Shown: positions 50,495 through 59,235 of the stretch, one piece after another
How the letters are laid out: each line of letters begins with the position of its first letter
How positions within the stretch are numbered: position 1 is the stretch's first letter
NCBI GenBank assembly: GCA_958296345.1
Contig: CATQIJ010000006.1
Span: forward strand, 1 to 64,000
Length of the DNA stretch: 64,000 nucleotides
Direction: 5' to 3'
Origin: an uncultured Rhizobiaceae bacterium
GTDB taxonomy: Bacteria; Pseudomonadota; Alphaproteobacteria; Rhizobiales; Rhizobiaceae
The notes under the pieces: generated by a model
What the model was told of the DNA's origin: nothing
The model's input: the letters and a program-made list of their open reading frames with translations, nothing else
Databases searched by the model: none
Program-made: the position numbers and the translations under genes

Positions 50495-51573
50495 TAGCCA
50501 GGTGAAAGACCGCGTAGGCGCTCTGAACGGCGGCGTAACATTTCAAGCGTTGTTAGCAGAGCAATTGAAATTAGCACCAAGATTGTTGCAACAGCAAGAA
50601 TGGTCGGTGAAATTTGCTCGCGCAGGCCAGAGAACATTTGGCGCGGGATGGTACGTTGATCAACATCAGCTAAGAAGATCACGGCTACCACTTCATCAAA
50701 TGATGTGATGAATGCAAATAGCGCACCTGAAATCATACCAGGCGTAATAAGCGGCATGATAACTCTTCTAAAAGTTGTCCACCCAGTAGCGCCCATACTT
50801 TGAGAAGCACGGATTAAAGAGCGGTCAAAGCCTGAAAGGGTTGCTGTTACGGTAATAATTACAAATGGAACACCAAGCGTTGCGTGCGCTAGTATGAGAC
50901 CTGTGTATGTGTTTACTAAGCTCTCTGGAAAGAACGGGAAGATGTCTTTTTGTGCGAAGAAGAAGAACATGCCTGTTGCGGTTATAACAAGCGGAACGAT
51001 CATTGGTGAGATAAGTAGACTTGTGATTTGCGCACGATAAGGCATTTCTGGGCGCGAAAGACCCAACGCTGCGAGCGTTCCAAAACCTGTTGCAAGGATA
51101 GTTGCAAATACCGCGATGAAGAATGAATTGCGTGTTGCGCGTATCCATGTGGCATTGTTCCACATGTCACTCCACCAATTTTCCGTCCCATCAGGCGCAG
51201 TCATGCCGAAGCGGAAAATATCTGCATACCATCTGGTGGAGTAGGCACTGCCTTCAAGGTTCATCATGCCCTCGGTAAACGAGAAGTATGGTTCTGCGTT
51301 AAAGGATAGAGGGATGATGATGAGAATAGGGGTGATAAGAAAGATAAAGATTAACGTGCAGACGGTGAGGAATATATATTTTTCGATTTTGTCTTTGGTC
51401 GTCGCATAACCTGGCAATTCATTCATGGCAAAAAGTGGAATGCCAAAAATTAATAAGAAGCCAATTGTTCCTGCCATTGAACTGGTCAAAAAGAAGAAAG
51501 CGATGGTTGCAATGGCTAATGCCAAAAAACCTGGACTTTGAATGCGTTGGCTTAGAGTCATGATATTACCCAA
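50494..51573 (-). CDS. ABC transporter permease, spermidine/putrescine PotC-like
   Basis: A 359-residue inner-membrane permease with about eight helices. The ABC-permease EAA loop appears as ASQSMGATGWTTFRRVIMPLITPG, and AGTIGFLLIFGIPLFAMN lies in an N-terminal extension with extra helices relative to E. coli PotC. FITSFDEVVAVIFLAD matches the PotC C-terminal half. It overlaps the potB-like gene by 8 bases and the sirtuin start. With the other genes it should import polyamines or a related cation; the substrate is inferred from family only. Confidence 0.87.
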   Translation of the reverse strand: MGNIMTLSQRIQSPGFLALAIATIAFFFLTSSMAGTIGFLLIFGIPLFAMNELPGYATTKDKIEKYIFLTVCTLIFIFLITPILIIIPLSFNAEPYFSFTEGMMNLEGSAYSTRWYADIFRFGMTAPDGTENWWSDMWNNATWIRATRNSFFIAVFATILATGFGTLAALGLSRPEMPYRAQITSLLISPMIVPLVITATGMFFFFAQKDIFPFFPESLVNTYTGLILAHATLGVPFVIITVTATLSGFDRSLIRASQSMGATGWTTFRRVIMPLITPGMISGALFAFITSFDEVVAVIFLADVDQRTIPRQMFSGLREQISPTILAVATILVLISIALLTTLEMLRRRSERLRGLSPG

Positions 51574-52882
51574 ACTTCAATTTATCGACGCCAACAAGTC
51601 TGTTGTACATCCAGTAGAAAACCATGACGACGACCAAGAGTATTGCAGCAAGCGCTGAACCTAAGCTCCAGTTCAAAGTCTTCTTGATATGGTCTGCAAT
51701 CAGATTAGAGATGAAGAGACCGTCGCTACCGCCAACAAGGGCAGGAGTGATATAATAACCAATTGCCAGAATGAATACGAGTAGTGTACCCGCAGCAATA
51801 CCAGGAATAGTTTGTGGGAAGTACACTCGTCTAAAGGCATAAGTGTTAGTAGCACCCATTGATTTAGCCGCGCGCATATAACTCGGTGGAATAGTTTTCA
51901 TTACAGAGTAGAGCGGTAAAATCATAAATGGCAGAAGGATATGAACCATTGAGATAACCGTACCTGTTTGATTATAAATCATTTGGATACGGCTTTCGTC
52001 TCCGATGAGGCCCAAGAAAACAAAAATATTATTGATGATACCTTGCTGCTGTAACATAGCAATCCAGGCAGACGTTCGTACCAGCAGGGATGTCCAGAAA
52101 GGTAGAAGTACCAGTATCATCAATAAGTTTGAAGTCGCTAAAGGCAATGTTGAGAGCAAATAAGCAACTGGGTAGGCAATTAAAAAACAAAGCAACGTTA
52201 TAAGTGCAGACAACAATAGCGTTTTCATCAAGATTGGTACATAAATGCGATAGAGTTCATCAGCACGCGTTATATTACCTGCTTCATCGTACTTCATGTC
52301 CAGCGCAGCAAGAAAGAATGATATTGTATAATCATTAGATGCGCGTTTAAGAGTGCGCCAAAGATTATGATTGTCCCATTTTTTGTCTAGAGCGAAGAGC
52401 GCTTCTTTATAGGGGCCTTCGGTTATTTTGCCTGCTTTACGTGCCGATTTTGTAAATAAGCTTCTTGAGCCTGGTAGTTCGTAGTTGATACGCGTTGCCA
52501 TGTTGCCAACTGTTTTGCCGACTTCACGATTCTTTTTTGCAAGCGCTAAGTCTTTTACGAAAATCTCGAAGATTTCTTCTGAGGGTAATTCACCGGTTGT
52601 TTCATCCCAATCTTTTATAGCAACTGAAAAACTTGGCATCACATTGCTTACGGCAGGGTTATAAAATCCGCGATGCAGCATTTGCCCGATTGGAATGACG
52701 AATGAAATTATAATGAACAATACGAGCGGCATGGTGAGCAGGAATGCTCTTGTCTTCATTGCTCTTGTTGTTTTTGCAAGTTTTTGCTTGAGGGGCGTGC
52801 CATCTGCGGCAATCAGCGGGCCATTGTTTACTGCAGCGTTCTGCGCTTTGTTACCCATTGTGTTGATGGCTGTATCGCTCAT
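51566..52882 (-). CDS. ABC transporter permease, spermidine/putrescine PotB-like
   Basis: A 438-residue permease. The first helix (FLLTMPLVLFIIISFVIPIG) is followed by a long periplasmic insert (about residues 75-215) and then five helices. The EAA loop reads AAKSMGATNTYAFRRVYFPQTIPG. The long insert is typical of the alphaproteobacterial relatives of PotB and absent from E. coli PotB. It overlaps the potC-like start. A hairpin lies between it and the binding-protein gene upstream. Confidence 0.87.
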   Translation of the reverse strand: MSDTAINTMGNKAQNAAVNNGPLIAADGTPLKQKLAKTTRAMKTRAFLLTMPLVLFIIISFVIPIGQMLHRGFYNPAVSNVMPSFSVAIKDWDETTGELPSEEIFEIFVKDLALAKKNREVGKTVGNMATRINYELPGSRSLFTKSARKAGKITEGPYKEALFALDKKWDNHNLWRTLKRASNDYTISFFLAALDMKYDEAGNITRADELYRIYVPILMKTLLLSALITLLCFLIAYPVAYLLSTLPLATSNLLMILVLLPFWTSLLVRTSAWIAMLQQQGIINNIFVFLGLIGDESRIQMIYNQTGTVISMVHILLPFMILPLYSVMKTIPPSYMRAAKSMGATNTYAFRRVYFPQTIPGIAAGTLLVFILAIGYYITPALVGGSDGLFISNLIADHIKKTLNWSLGSALAAILLVVVMVFYWMYNRLVGVDKLKFG

Positions 52883-52943
52883 CTTTTTTCCCCATTGTAG
52901 TCGGCCGTCAAAGGCGACTTTAAAATTTTTGTTTAGTTAGAAT

Positions 52944-52969
52944 GAGTGCGGGAATTAAATCCCGCACTC
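52944..52969 (-). other. intercistronic stem-loop after the binding-protein gene
   Basis: GAGTGCGGGA (52944-52953) and TCCCGCACTC (52960-52969) form a perfect 10-bp GC-rich stem with loop ATTAAA, 14 bases beyond the potD-like stop. No T-tract follows on the minus strand. Such hairpins usually stabilise the 3' end of the abundant binding-protein mRNA and lower expression of downstream permeases. Confidence 0.7.
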
Positions 52970-52982
52970 GAAGCTTAAAGGC

Positions 52983-54068
52983 TTATTTAGCCAACCAAGC
53001 GTTGAAACGCTCGTTCAACTGGTCTGCATTGTCTGCCCAGAACTCAAAGTTGTTCTGTACAGCGTTTGTCAGATTAGCTGGGTTAGTTGGCATTTGTGGG
53101 CCCATATCGATGTCCTTGTTATGGAACTTGCCTACTAGTGGAGAAGAAGATGCACGTGCTGGGCCGTATGAGATATACGATGCTTGTGCAGCCAACTGCT
53201 CAGTAGATGTTGAGAATGCTAGGAAGTCTAGAGCTGTGTCTTTGTTCTTAGCGCCTTTTGGAATTACCCAAAGGTCCAAATCCCAAACTTGACCATCCCA
53301 AACGATTTCAAATGGTTTACCTTCGCCTGCAACAGCGTTAAAGATACGGCCATTGTATGCAGTTGTAAGAGCTACTTCGCCATCAGCAAGCATTTGTGGA
53401 GGCTGAGCGCCAGCTTCCCACCAAACTACATCACCTTTAATAGTGTCTAGTTTAGCAAATGCACGATCAACACCTTCTGGTGTTTCTAGTACTGAGTAAA
53501 CATCTTTAGCAGCAACGCCGTCAGCGATAAGAGCGAACTCTAGGTTCACTTTAGCACCTTTACGTAGGCCACGCTTGCCAGGAAATGCTTTCGTGTCAAA
53601 GAAGTCAGCCATAGTCTTTGGACCATTTGGCATTTTTGACGAGTCATAAGCAAAGATTGTTGACCATACGATATTTGCAACTGCGCAATCGTAAAGTGTA
53701 CCTGGAAGGAAATCTTCTGTTGCAGCTTTACCGTCTGCACCTGCTGGAAGTGTTGAAGCATCGATTGTTTCCAAAAGGCCTTCGTCACATGCGCGGATAG
53801 CGTCTGATAATTCTACGTCAACGATGTCCCAAGTTACATTGCCAGCTTCTACCTGAGCTTTAATCTCAGCGATGCCGCCATTGTAATCTTCTGATTTGAT
53901 GTTTGTACCAGTCTTAGCGATGTAAGGCTTGTGGTAAGCTTCAACTTGAGACTTGGTGTAAGCACCGCCCCAAGATACAACTGTTAGATCGCCTGCAAAT
54001 GCTGCAGTTGAACCTGATGCGATTGCAAGGCTAATTGCCGTGCCTGCTAGTAGTTTTGTGAGTGTCAT
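52983..54068 (-). CDS. periplasmic substrate-binding protein, spermidine/putrescine PotD-like
   Basis: A 361-residue exported binding protein. Residues 1-25 are a Sec signal peptide (LLAGTAISLAIASGSTAAFAG). The mature protein begins DLTVVSWGGAYTKSQ, as in PotD-type clusters, and contains DIVDVELSDAIRACDEG, AYNGRIFNAVAGE and WDLDLWVIPKGA. It should capture a polyamine-like ligand and deliver it to the potB/potC-like permeases. The order potA-potD-potB-potC is retained on the minus strand. The ligand is inferred. Confidence 0.88.
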   Translation of the reverse strand: MTLTKLLAGTAISLAIASGSTAAFAGDLTVVSWGGAYTKSQVEAYHKPYIAKTGTNIKSEDYNGGIAEIKAQVEAGNVTWDIVDVELSDAIRACDEGLLETIDASTLPAGADGKAATEDFLPGTLYDCAVANIVWSTIFAYDSSKMPNGPKTMADFFDTKAFPGKRGLRKGAKVNLEFALIADGVAAKDVYSVLETPEGVDRAFAKLDTIKGDVVWWEAGAQPPQMLADGEVALTTAYNGRIFNAVAGEGKPFEIVWDGQVWDLDLWVIPKGAKNKDTALDFLAFSTSTEQLAAQASYISYGPARASSSPLVGKFHNKDIDMGPQMPTNPANLTNAVQNNFEFWADNADQLNERFNAWLAK

Positions 54069-54155
54069 TTACTCTCTCCCTTTGTTTATGTTCTGGTAAT
54101 AAGCCCCGAACATCTCATTACATATCAGCCAATTGTGGCAAGATACGAATTTCTA

Positions 54156-55265
54156 TTATTGGCTTGTGTAATCCAAGGCTTTACAATCTTCTGCAAGCCA
54201 GCCAATTTTTGCTTCTTGACCTTCTTTAAGAGGTCGTTTGTCTGCTCTGTTACGTACCTTAACGATGAACTCATCGTTGCCAGCAACATTCATACGAACG
54301 CGAATATGATCGCCTAAGTAGATCAGTTCTTCAATGCGGCCAGTAATAATGTTTTTTGTACCTTTTGGCGGGTCAAGCTCAATGCGCTCAGGCCTTAGTG
54401 ACATGGTTGTTTTGTCGCCAACACCGTCAACATTAACTTGCTGAGAGTGTAAAAGTGTGCCGTCTGGAAGACGCACCTGACAAATGCCTTTGGTGATTTT
54501 TTCCACAGTGCCATTTAGCTTATTGTTTTCGCCAATGAACTGCGCCACGAATGAATTTTGTGGATCTTCATAAAGACTTTCAGCTGTTGAAAGCTGTTGA
54601 ATAACGCCATCTTCAAACACAGCTACACGGTCAGACATGGTTAAAGCTTCTGTCTGGTCATGGGTCACGTAAACAACTGTTACGCCAAGGTTTTCATGGA
54701 TGTGCTTAATTTCATATTGCATTTGCTCGCGCAATTGCTTGTCTAACGCGCCTAGTGGTTCGTCCATTAAAACTAAGTCTGGTTCAAACACGAGTGAACG
54801 GGCAACAGCTACACGTTGTTGCTGACCGCCTGATAGTTGCGCAGGTCTACGATCAGCCATTTGTGATAACTCGACCATGTCCAAAATCTGTTTGACACGA
54901 TCTTCTTGGTCAGAACGGCTCATGCCACGCACTTCTAATGGGAAAGCAAGATTTTCCGCAACAGTCATATGTGGGAAAAGTGCATAGTTTTGGAAAACCA
55001 TGCCAATGCCGCGTTTGTGAGGAGGTACCGTGTTAATAGGACGGTCGTCCAAAAATATTTCACCATGTGTTGCTGGCTCAAAACCTGCCAACATCATTAG
55101 ACAAGTTGACTTGCCAGAACCAGACGGCCCCAACATGGTAACGAATTCGCCTTTTTGAATATCAAGGTTCAGATCCTTTACAACAAGGACTTCACCATCA
55201 TAACTTTTTTGAACATTTTCAAAGCGGACGTAAGACGAGTCCGTGGCAGATTTTTTTTCAGCCAT
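54156..55265 (-). CDS. ABC transporter ATP-binding protein, PotA-like
   Basis: A 369-residue ATPase. Walker A is GPSGSGKST, the signature LSGGQQQRVAVARSL, Walker B LVLMDEPLGALD and the switch His in YVTHDQTEALTMS. The C-terminal TOBE-like domain (SLRPERIELDPP, IEELIYLGDHIRV) is as in PotA/FbpC. It is the first gene of the transporter operon, 87 bases ahead of the binding protein gene and 129 bases downstream of the agmatinase-like gene on the same strand. Confidence 0.93.
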   Translation of the reverse strand: MAEKKSATDSSYVRFENVQKSYDGEVLVVKDLNLDIQKGEFVTMLGPSGSGKSTCLMMLAGFEPATHGEIFLDDRPINTVPPHKRGIGMVFQNYALFPHMTVAENLAFPLEVRGMSRSDQEDRVKQILDMVELSQMADRRPAQLSGGQQQRVAVARSLVFEPDLVLMDEPLGALDKQLREQMQYEIKHIHENLGVTVVYVTHDQTEALTMSDRVAVFEDGVIQQLSTAESLYEDPQNSFVAQFIGENNKLNGTVEKITKGICQVRLPDGTLLHSQQVNVDGVGDKTTMSLRPERIELDPPKGTKNIITGRIEELIYLGDHIRVRMNVAGNDEFIVKVRNRADKRPLKEGQEAKIGWLAEDCKALDYTSQ

Positions 55266-55394
55266 ATTACTAATTACTACTCCCTAAACGCGTGTCTGTT
55301 TTTTTACACAGCTCTTGCGCATCTTCTCCAAGAGATAAGAAACACTGTTGTGACATGCTCGTCAATCAAAAAGTCTAATTTTTCGACAGGCTTT

Positions 55395-56355
55395 TTATCT
55401 GTATTGGTTAATTTCGCAGCGAATTCTACTTTTTGCGCTCATGAAATATAAACCAATAAAATTTAATAGTATTTGAGCAGCAAGAAAAGAAGTTGAACCA
55501 GAGGAATCATAATCAGGCGCAACTTCTACTAAATCCATACCGATCACAGTGCCTCGTTTAGATAAACCTTGTAGAAGTTCCAGCACTTCATAATATAAAA
55601 AACCACCATGGCTTGGTGTTCCTGTGCCGGGTGCAATTGATGGATCGAAGCCATCGATGTCTATGGTTACATAATATCGCTCACCTTCAGGTATCCGATC
55701 AAGCATTCCTTCTACACCCAGTTTTCTAAACTGACGCACTGATACGATGTCAGATCCCATTGCTCTTGCGTCGACGTATCCTTCTTTTGCGGTAGAAGAA
55801 ACATTGCGAATGCCGATTTGAGAAAGTCCTTTAACGTAGTCTTTTTCTGCGGCGCGACGCATTGGGTTGCCATGACCGTGTCTTACGCCGTGACGTTCGT
55901 TGACAAAATCTAAATGCGCATCAATTTGTACGAGATGAAAGGGTTCTTGATCATCAAAGGCGCGGATGCATGGGATGTTTACAGAGTGATCACCTCCAAG
56001 GACAACAGGAAGTGCTTTGCGAACTCCGTGTTCGATGTTGGCGTGGCTTTTTTCTGTATCCGTATGAACAATGTCAGCGTCGCCCATATCGACGATTTTT
56101 ACATCTTCGCCTAAATAGGTTGCGTCATCTTCATGGTCGTATGCACCTGCATGGCCAAATGAGAAAAGAGTTGAGGTTTCGCGGATTGAACGTGGGCCAA
56201 ATCTTGTGCCAGAACGATATTTCGTACCAAAATCAAAAGGTGCGCCTAGAACTGCAACATCTGCATCAATTGTGTCCCAGTTTTCGCAAGTTGGTTTTTT
56301 GCCAAAGGTTGCAAAGCCAACGAAGGGTAAGTTTAAGCGTCCTTTTAAAAATCAA
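55395..56355 (-). CDS. agmatinase/ureohydrolase-family enzyme, start unclear
   Basis: A manganese ureohydrolase of about 319 residues: VVLGGDHSVNIP, VQIDAHLDFV and VTIDIDGFDPSIAPGTGTPS carry the binuclear metal ligands. The fold is shared by agmatinase (agmatine to putrescine plus urea), guanidinobutyrase and related enzymes. The frame continues upstream of the ATG at 56087 through RLNLPFVGFATFGKKP and VLGAPFDFGTKYRSGTR, which are family-like, to about 56338 with no start codon; a TTG at 56355 would join if one A is removed in the A4 run at 56343-56346. Next to polyamine-type transport genes, putrescine formation is plausible but unproven. Confidence 0.85.
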
Positions 56356-56372
56356 TATGTAATATGTGTTGA

Positions 56373-56669
56373 CTACAAAATTGAGCTTAGCTTCATCGCT
56401 ACGCCCATGTCGCCTTCAACTTTGATTTTGCCTTGCATGAAGGCAGCCGTTGGGTCGAGGTCGCCTGCGATAAGTGAGTCTAAAACTTCTTTGTCGCATA
56501 CAACAGTACAGTCTGCTTCTTGGTCATCAGTTGATACGGTTGGCGGTGTTGCATTGCCATCGATAAACACAACGCCGTCATCGCCACAGTTAAATTTTAC
56601 AGTTGCGCCAATGCCGCTTCCGCCACTTACTTTTGCTGTGATTGCTTCTACTGCTGAATCTAAGCTCAT
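56373..56669 (-). CDS. SCP2 sterol-binding domain protein
   Basis: A 98-residue single SCP2 domain: VKFNCGDDGVVFIDG, PPTVSTDDQEADCTVVCDKEVL and IAGDLDPTAAFMQGKIKVEGD are standard. Such proteins bind lipids or acyl-CoAs in the cytoplasm. GGAG lies ahead of the ATG. It ends 18 bases before the agmatinase-like frame on the same strand. No direct functional link is known to me. Confidence 0.9.
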   Translation of the reverse strand: MSLDSAVEAITAKVSGGSGIGATVKFNCGDDGVVFIDGNATPPTVSTDDQEADCTVVCDKEVLDSLIAGDLDPTAAFMQGKIKVEGDMGVAMKLSSIL

Positions 56670-56764
56670 GAGAGTTCTCCTCGTTAAAGTTATTTTGCAC
56701 AGATATAATCATTCACTATTAAAACGCAACACTTACGTTAACGTAATAAACTGAATATGGTTCG

Positions 56765-57031
56765 TTATTTTTTAGAATTACGTTTTATTGCATCAAAAAC
56801 CTTTTCTAGGCCAGTTAAAATCAAAAAGCCGCTTATAACCCATATCATTAACTCAAAAGGAACGAAGTCCGTGCCTCTTAGCCAAGAGCGAAGTAGCCCA
56901 CCTTGTGGGGGGAGTGTTTTTAAATCAAATAAGCCCGGCCGCTCCCATAAGCTGAAAAGCCAAAACCTTGAAATGTATAAAAGTACAAACCCTGTAATTG
57001 CGACGATTGAAAGAGATAATAATTTCTTCAT
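56765..57031 (-). CDS. small membrane protein of the Rieske redox operon
   Basis: An 88-residue protein with two hydrophobic helices (LLSLSIVAITGFVLLYISRFW and PFELMIWVISGFLILTGLEKV) and a short exposed loop. It is not recognised. Its ATG overlaps the stop of the preceding gene (ATGA), which argues that it is real and cotranslated with the redox genes. Confidence 0.7.
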   Translation of the reverse strand: MKKLLSLSIVAITGFVLLYISRFWLFSLWERPGLFDLKTLPPQGGLLRSWLRGTDFVPFELMIWVISGFLILTGLEKVFDAIKRNSKK

Positions 57032-57789
57032 TCGACTGCCTTAATTTTGGCTGGGTCAATTATCAGAACTAATAAGTCTCCGCGTTTTTCAATGTCTGCT
57101 TCTAGTTCAAGAAATTGCCCCACATAATGGTAAAGCTCTCTTGGAAAAGGCCCGCCATCTGGCCCTGCAACTAATAAGTACTCATTACCTTCAATTGGTT
57201 TTGTTGAAACAAATACAGGTGGGATGTCTGCTAATAAACATAAATTTGCGCATGCTTTATGCGCTAAGCCGCGTCCGGGGTTCATTGCACCAGCAAGGCA
57301 TTTTCCGTCACAAATTTCGCCTTGTAATCTCCATTTTCCTAAAGCTTCACTCGGCGGAATGGTGCTCTGTTTTTTTAAGTCTTCGACGCCTCTTTTTCCT
57401 CCAGCTACTTGTAGCATGTCTAGCTCGCCACGCTTTAAGATAACGCCAGATATTTTTACTTCGTTAGCTTCAAGGGAAGCAAGGTTTGCCATAATTGGTG
57501 TTTTGTCCTGACCTGATAACATCAAAGTATGACCTGCTTTGATACGGTCATTGCTTTCGGTTACATATAAAAGTGGGTAGGGTTTTGTTTCTAAAATGGC
57601 AGTAATTGTCTGACGCTCATAATCAAATCGAAAACCGGCTTGACCAGGGTCATCTTGTGTTGCACCTGCTAGAACTGCACCTGCGGTAAATCCTGCAAAG
57701 ATTAACAATGAGACTTTTAATAAGAAGCTTTTAAGAGCTTTTGGAACGCCTAAATATCCAACAAAAAATGGTGCTTTCTTTTCGCTCAT
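57028..57789 (-). CDS. membrane-anchored protein with a conserved Cys-rich motif, redox operon
   Basis: A 253-residue protein with one N-terminal transmembrane segment (FLLKVSLLIFAGFTAGAVLAG) and an exported domain. The stretch GEICDGKCLAGAMNPGRGL, followed by KACANLCLLADIPPVFVS, contains four cysteines in two close pairs (C-x3-C and C-x3-C) and resembles a motif that I recall in small proteins associated with bacterial redox or copper systems; I cannot name the function. It is coupled to the ferric-reductase/Rieske gene (TAATG) and to the next small gene (ATGA). Confidence 0.65.
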   Translation of the reverse strand: MSEKKAPFFVGYLGVPKALKSFLLKVSLLIFAGFTAGAVLAGATQDDPGQAGFRFDYERQTITAILETKPYPLLYVTESNDRIKAGHTLMLSGQDKTPIMANLASLEANEVKISGVILKRGELDMLQVAGGKRGVEDLKKQSTIPPSEALGKWRLQGEICDGKCLAGAMNPGRGLAHKACANLCLLADIPPVFVSTKPIEGNEYLLVAGPDGGPFPRELYHYVGQFLELEADIEKRGDLLVLIIDPAKIKAVE

Positions 57790-58846
57790 TATACCGCTTC
57801 CATACTATTTAAAACTAGAGGTTCGACAAATGTACCCGGTGTATTTGCTTGGCGATTTACTAAAATTAAAGTGCCTTCAATCTTAAGGTTGTAGGTTGGG
57901 ACTTTCTCAGTAAATGGGGCAGGCGATGAACCATTCGTGACGTCATACTGAAAGCCGTGCCATGGACAAGTGACAAGGCAACGAATGATTTTTTCCTCAC
58001 CTAATGGACCATTTTGGTGGGCACAAGCGTTTGAGATTGCGGATAGCTTTCCCTCATGTAGAAAAACAGCCACACGCTCTTTTTGTGTGAGCTGAACAAT
58101 CTTGGCAAAGCCTTCTTTCATCTCTGACGTTTCGCAAGCCTTTACCCAATCATCAGATTGAGACGGAAAAGGGTCGCCATGTTTTCGCTCATGCAATGCT
58201 GCCATAACATGTAGAATTGCTACGACACTTGCAGCGACAATGAATATAATTGTGAATGTGTGGTTTTGTTGGTCCTGAAGAATGCCAAAACTGACGTGTG
58301 CAACAACTGAAATATAAGCTGTATAAATCAGATAATGTATCCTCTTCCATATGCGCGGCGTTAAAAACTTTAACCAAAAATCATGGCTTGTGGTGGCTAA
58401 TATCACCAAACAAAAAAGCGCAAATATACCGAAAATTTCGAAAGGAAATCTGATAGCTGGCCATAACTCGTATTGCTAAATAAAAGTGCTTCATATTTGT
58501 TTGATGGGGAGAATGCGAAATACCAATTTATGATATAACCTGCGTGAGTGATTGCTACAAAAGCAGTCATCACTCCAAAATGGCACCTGTTGTAAAGCAG
58601 GGGTAAGTAACGCCTATCAAGCCTTGCTAAAGGGTCAATGCACAGAATTACGCTTAGCATTAAAAATGCACAAGACCCAAAAGCACGAGCATTATGAACT
58701 TGTCCGTTAATGCGCCCTTCATTTGACATGAGGTCAGGCGTTAAAAATATGAAAATCCATAGGTAAACAAACACGCTAGCAAGCATAATTGCATTGTATT
58801 TCCATTTGTTATTGTTCCATTGGACGGGAATATATTTAACACTCAT
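57789..58846 (-). pseudogene. ferric-reductase-like membrane domain fused to Rieske domain, one frameshift
   Basis: A membrane redox protein of about 352 residues. The N-terminal six-helix part resembles the ferric reductase/MsrQ heme-binding domain, with histidines in HFGVMTAFVAITHAGYI and YTAYISVVAHVSFGI. The C-terminal part is a Rieske 2Fe-2S domain (NACAHQNGPLGEE then TCPWHGFQYDV, i.e. C-x-H and C-x-x-H). The upstream frame (58403-58846) and downstream frame (from 57789) join if a T3 (plus-strand AAA at 58446-58448) is really four bases, giving LSDFPFEIFGIF. It could pass electrons between quinol and an external acceptor. The start overlaps the previous stop (ATGA). Confidence 0.78.
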
Positions 58847-59219
58847 TGGCTCTGCTCCATAAGAAATGAAAGCTTTTGAGGTTTGAAACTTGTTGGCCAA
58901 GTTTGACGTACTGAAAGACCCGCAATTATAACCGCAGGGATTGCGATGGCAAAAATAATAGCCACCCAAAAATGAGCATGGCGTGGTGGTGCATGACGAT
59001 TTGGCCAAGCATCGCGATTGGTTTCAAGAATGAACCAGCGCCATATAACTAAAGGCCATATTAGCAAAATTGCTGGTATCAATAGCAAACGAAAAACGTA
59101 TGCGCCTTGAGCGTCTTCATCTATTCGGTCGATACCAAATGTTAAAAACATCAAAGCAATGATTGCCCCAATGCTGCACCATATTTTAAAGGCAAAAATA
59201 TTGCCTGTGCTTGATCCAT
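58843..59219 (-). pseudogene. small three-helix membrane protein, frameshifted near its start
   Basis: A protein of about 125 residues with helices around IFAFKIWCSIGAIIALM, FRLLLIPAILLIWPLVIW and FWVAIIFAIAIPAVIIAGL. The frame from 59154 encodes most of it; the first codons (ATG GAT CAA at 59219) lie in another frame and join as MDQSTGNIFAFK if one A is added near 59210-59212. It is the first small gene of the redox operon and overlaps the ferric-reductase/Rieske start. The family is not recognised. Confidence 0.6.
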
Positions 59220-59235
59220 GTTTTGCTACTTCTGG

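Noticed and set aside
54127-54164. Terminator between potA-like and potD-like genes
   Set aside because: AGCCAAT and ATTGGCT can pair, but the loop is over 20 bases and includes the potA-like stop; there is no T-tract.
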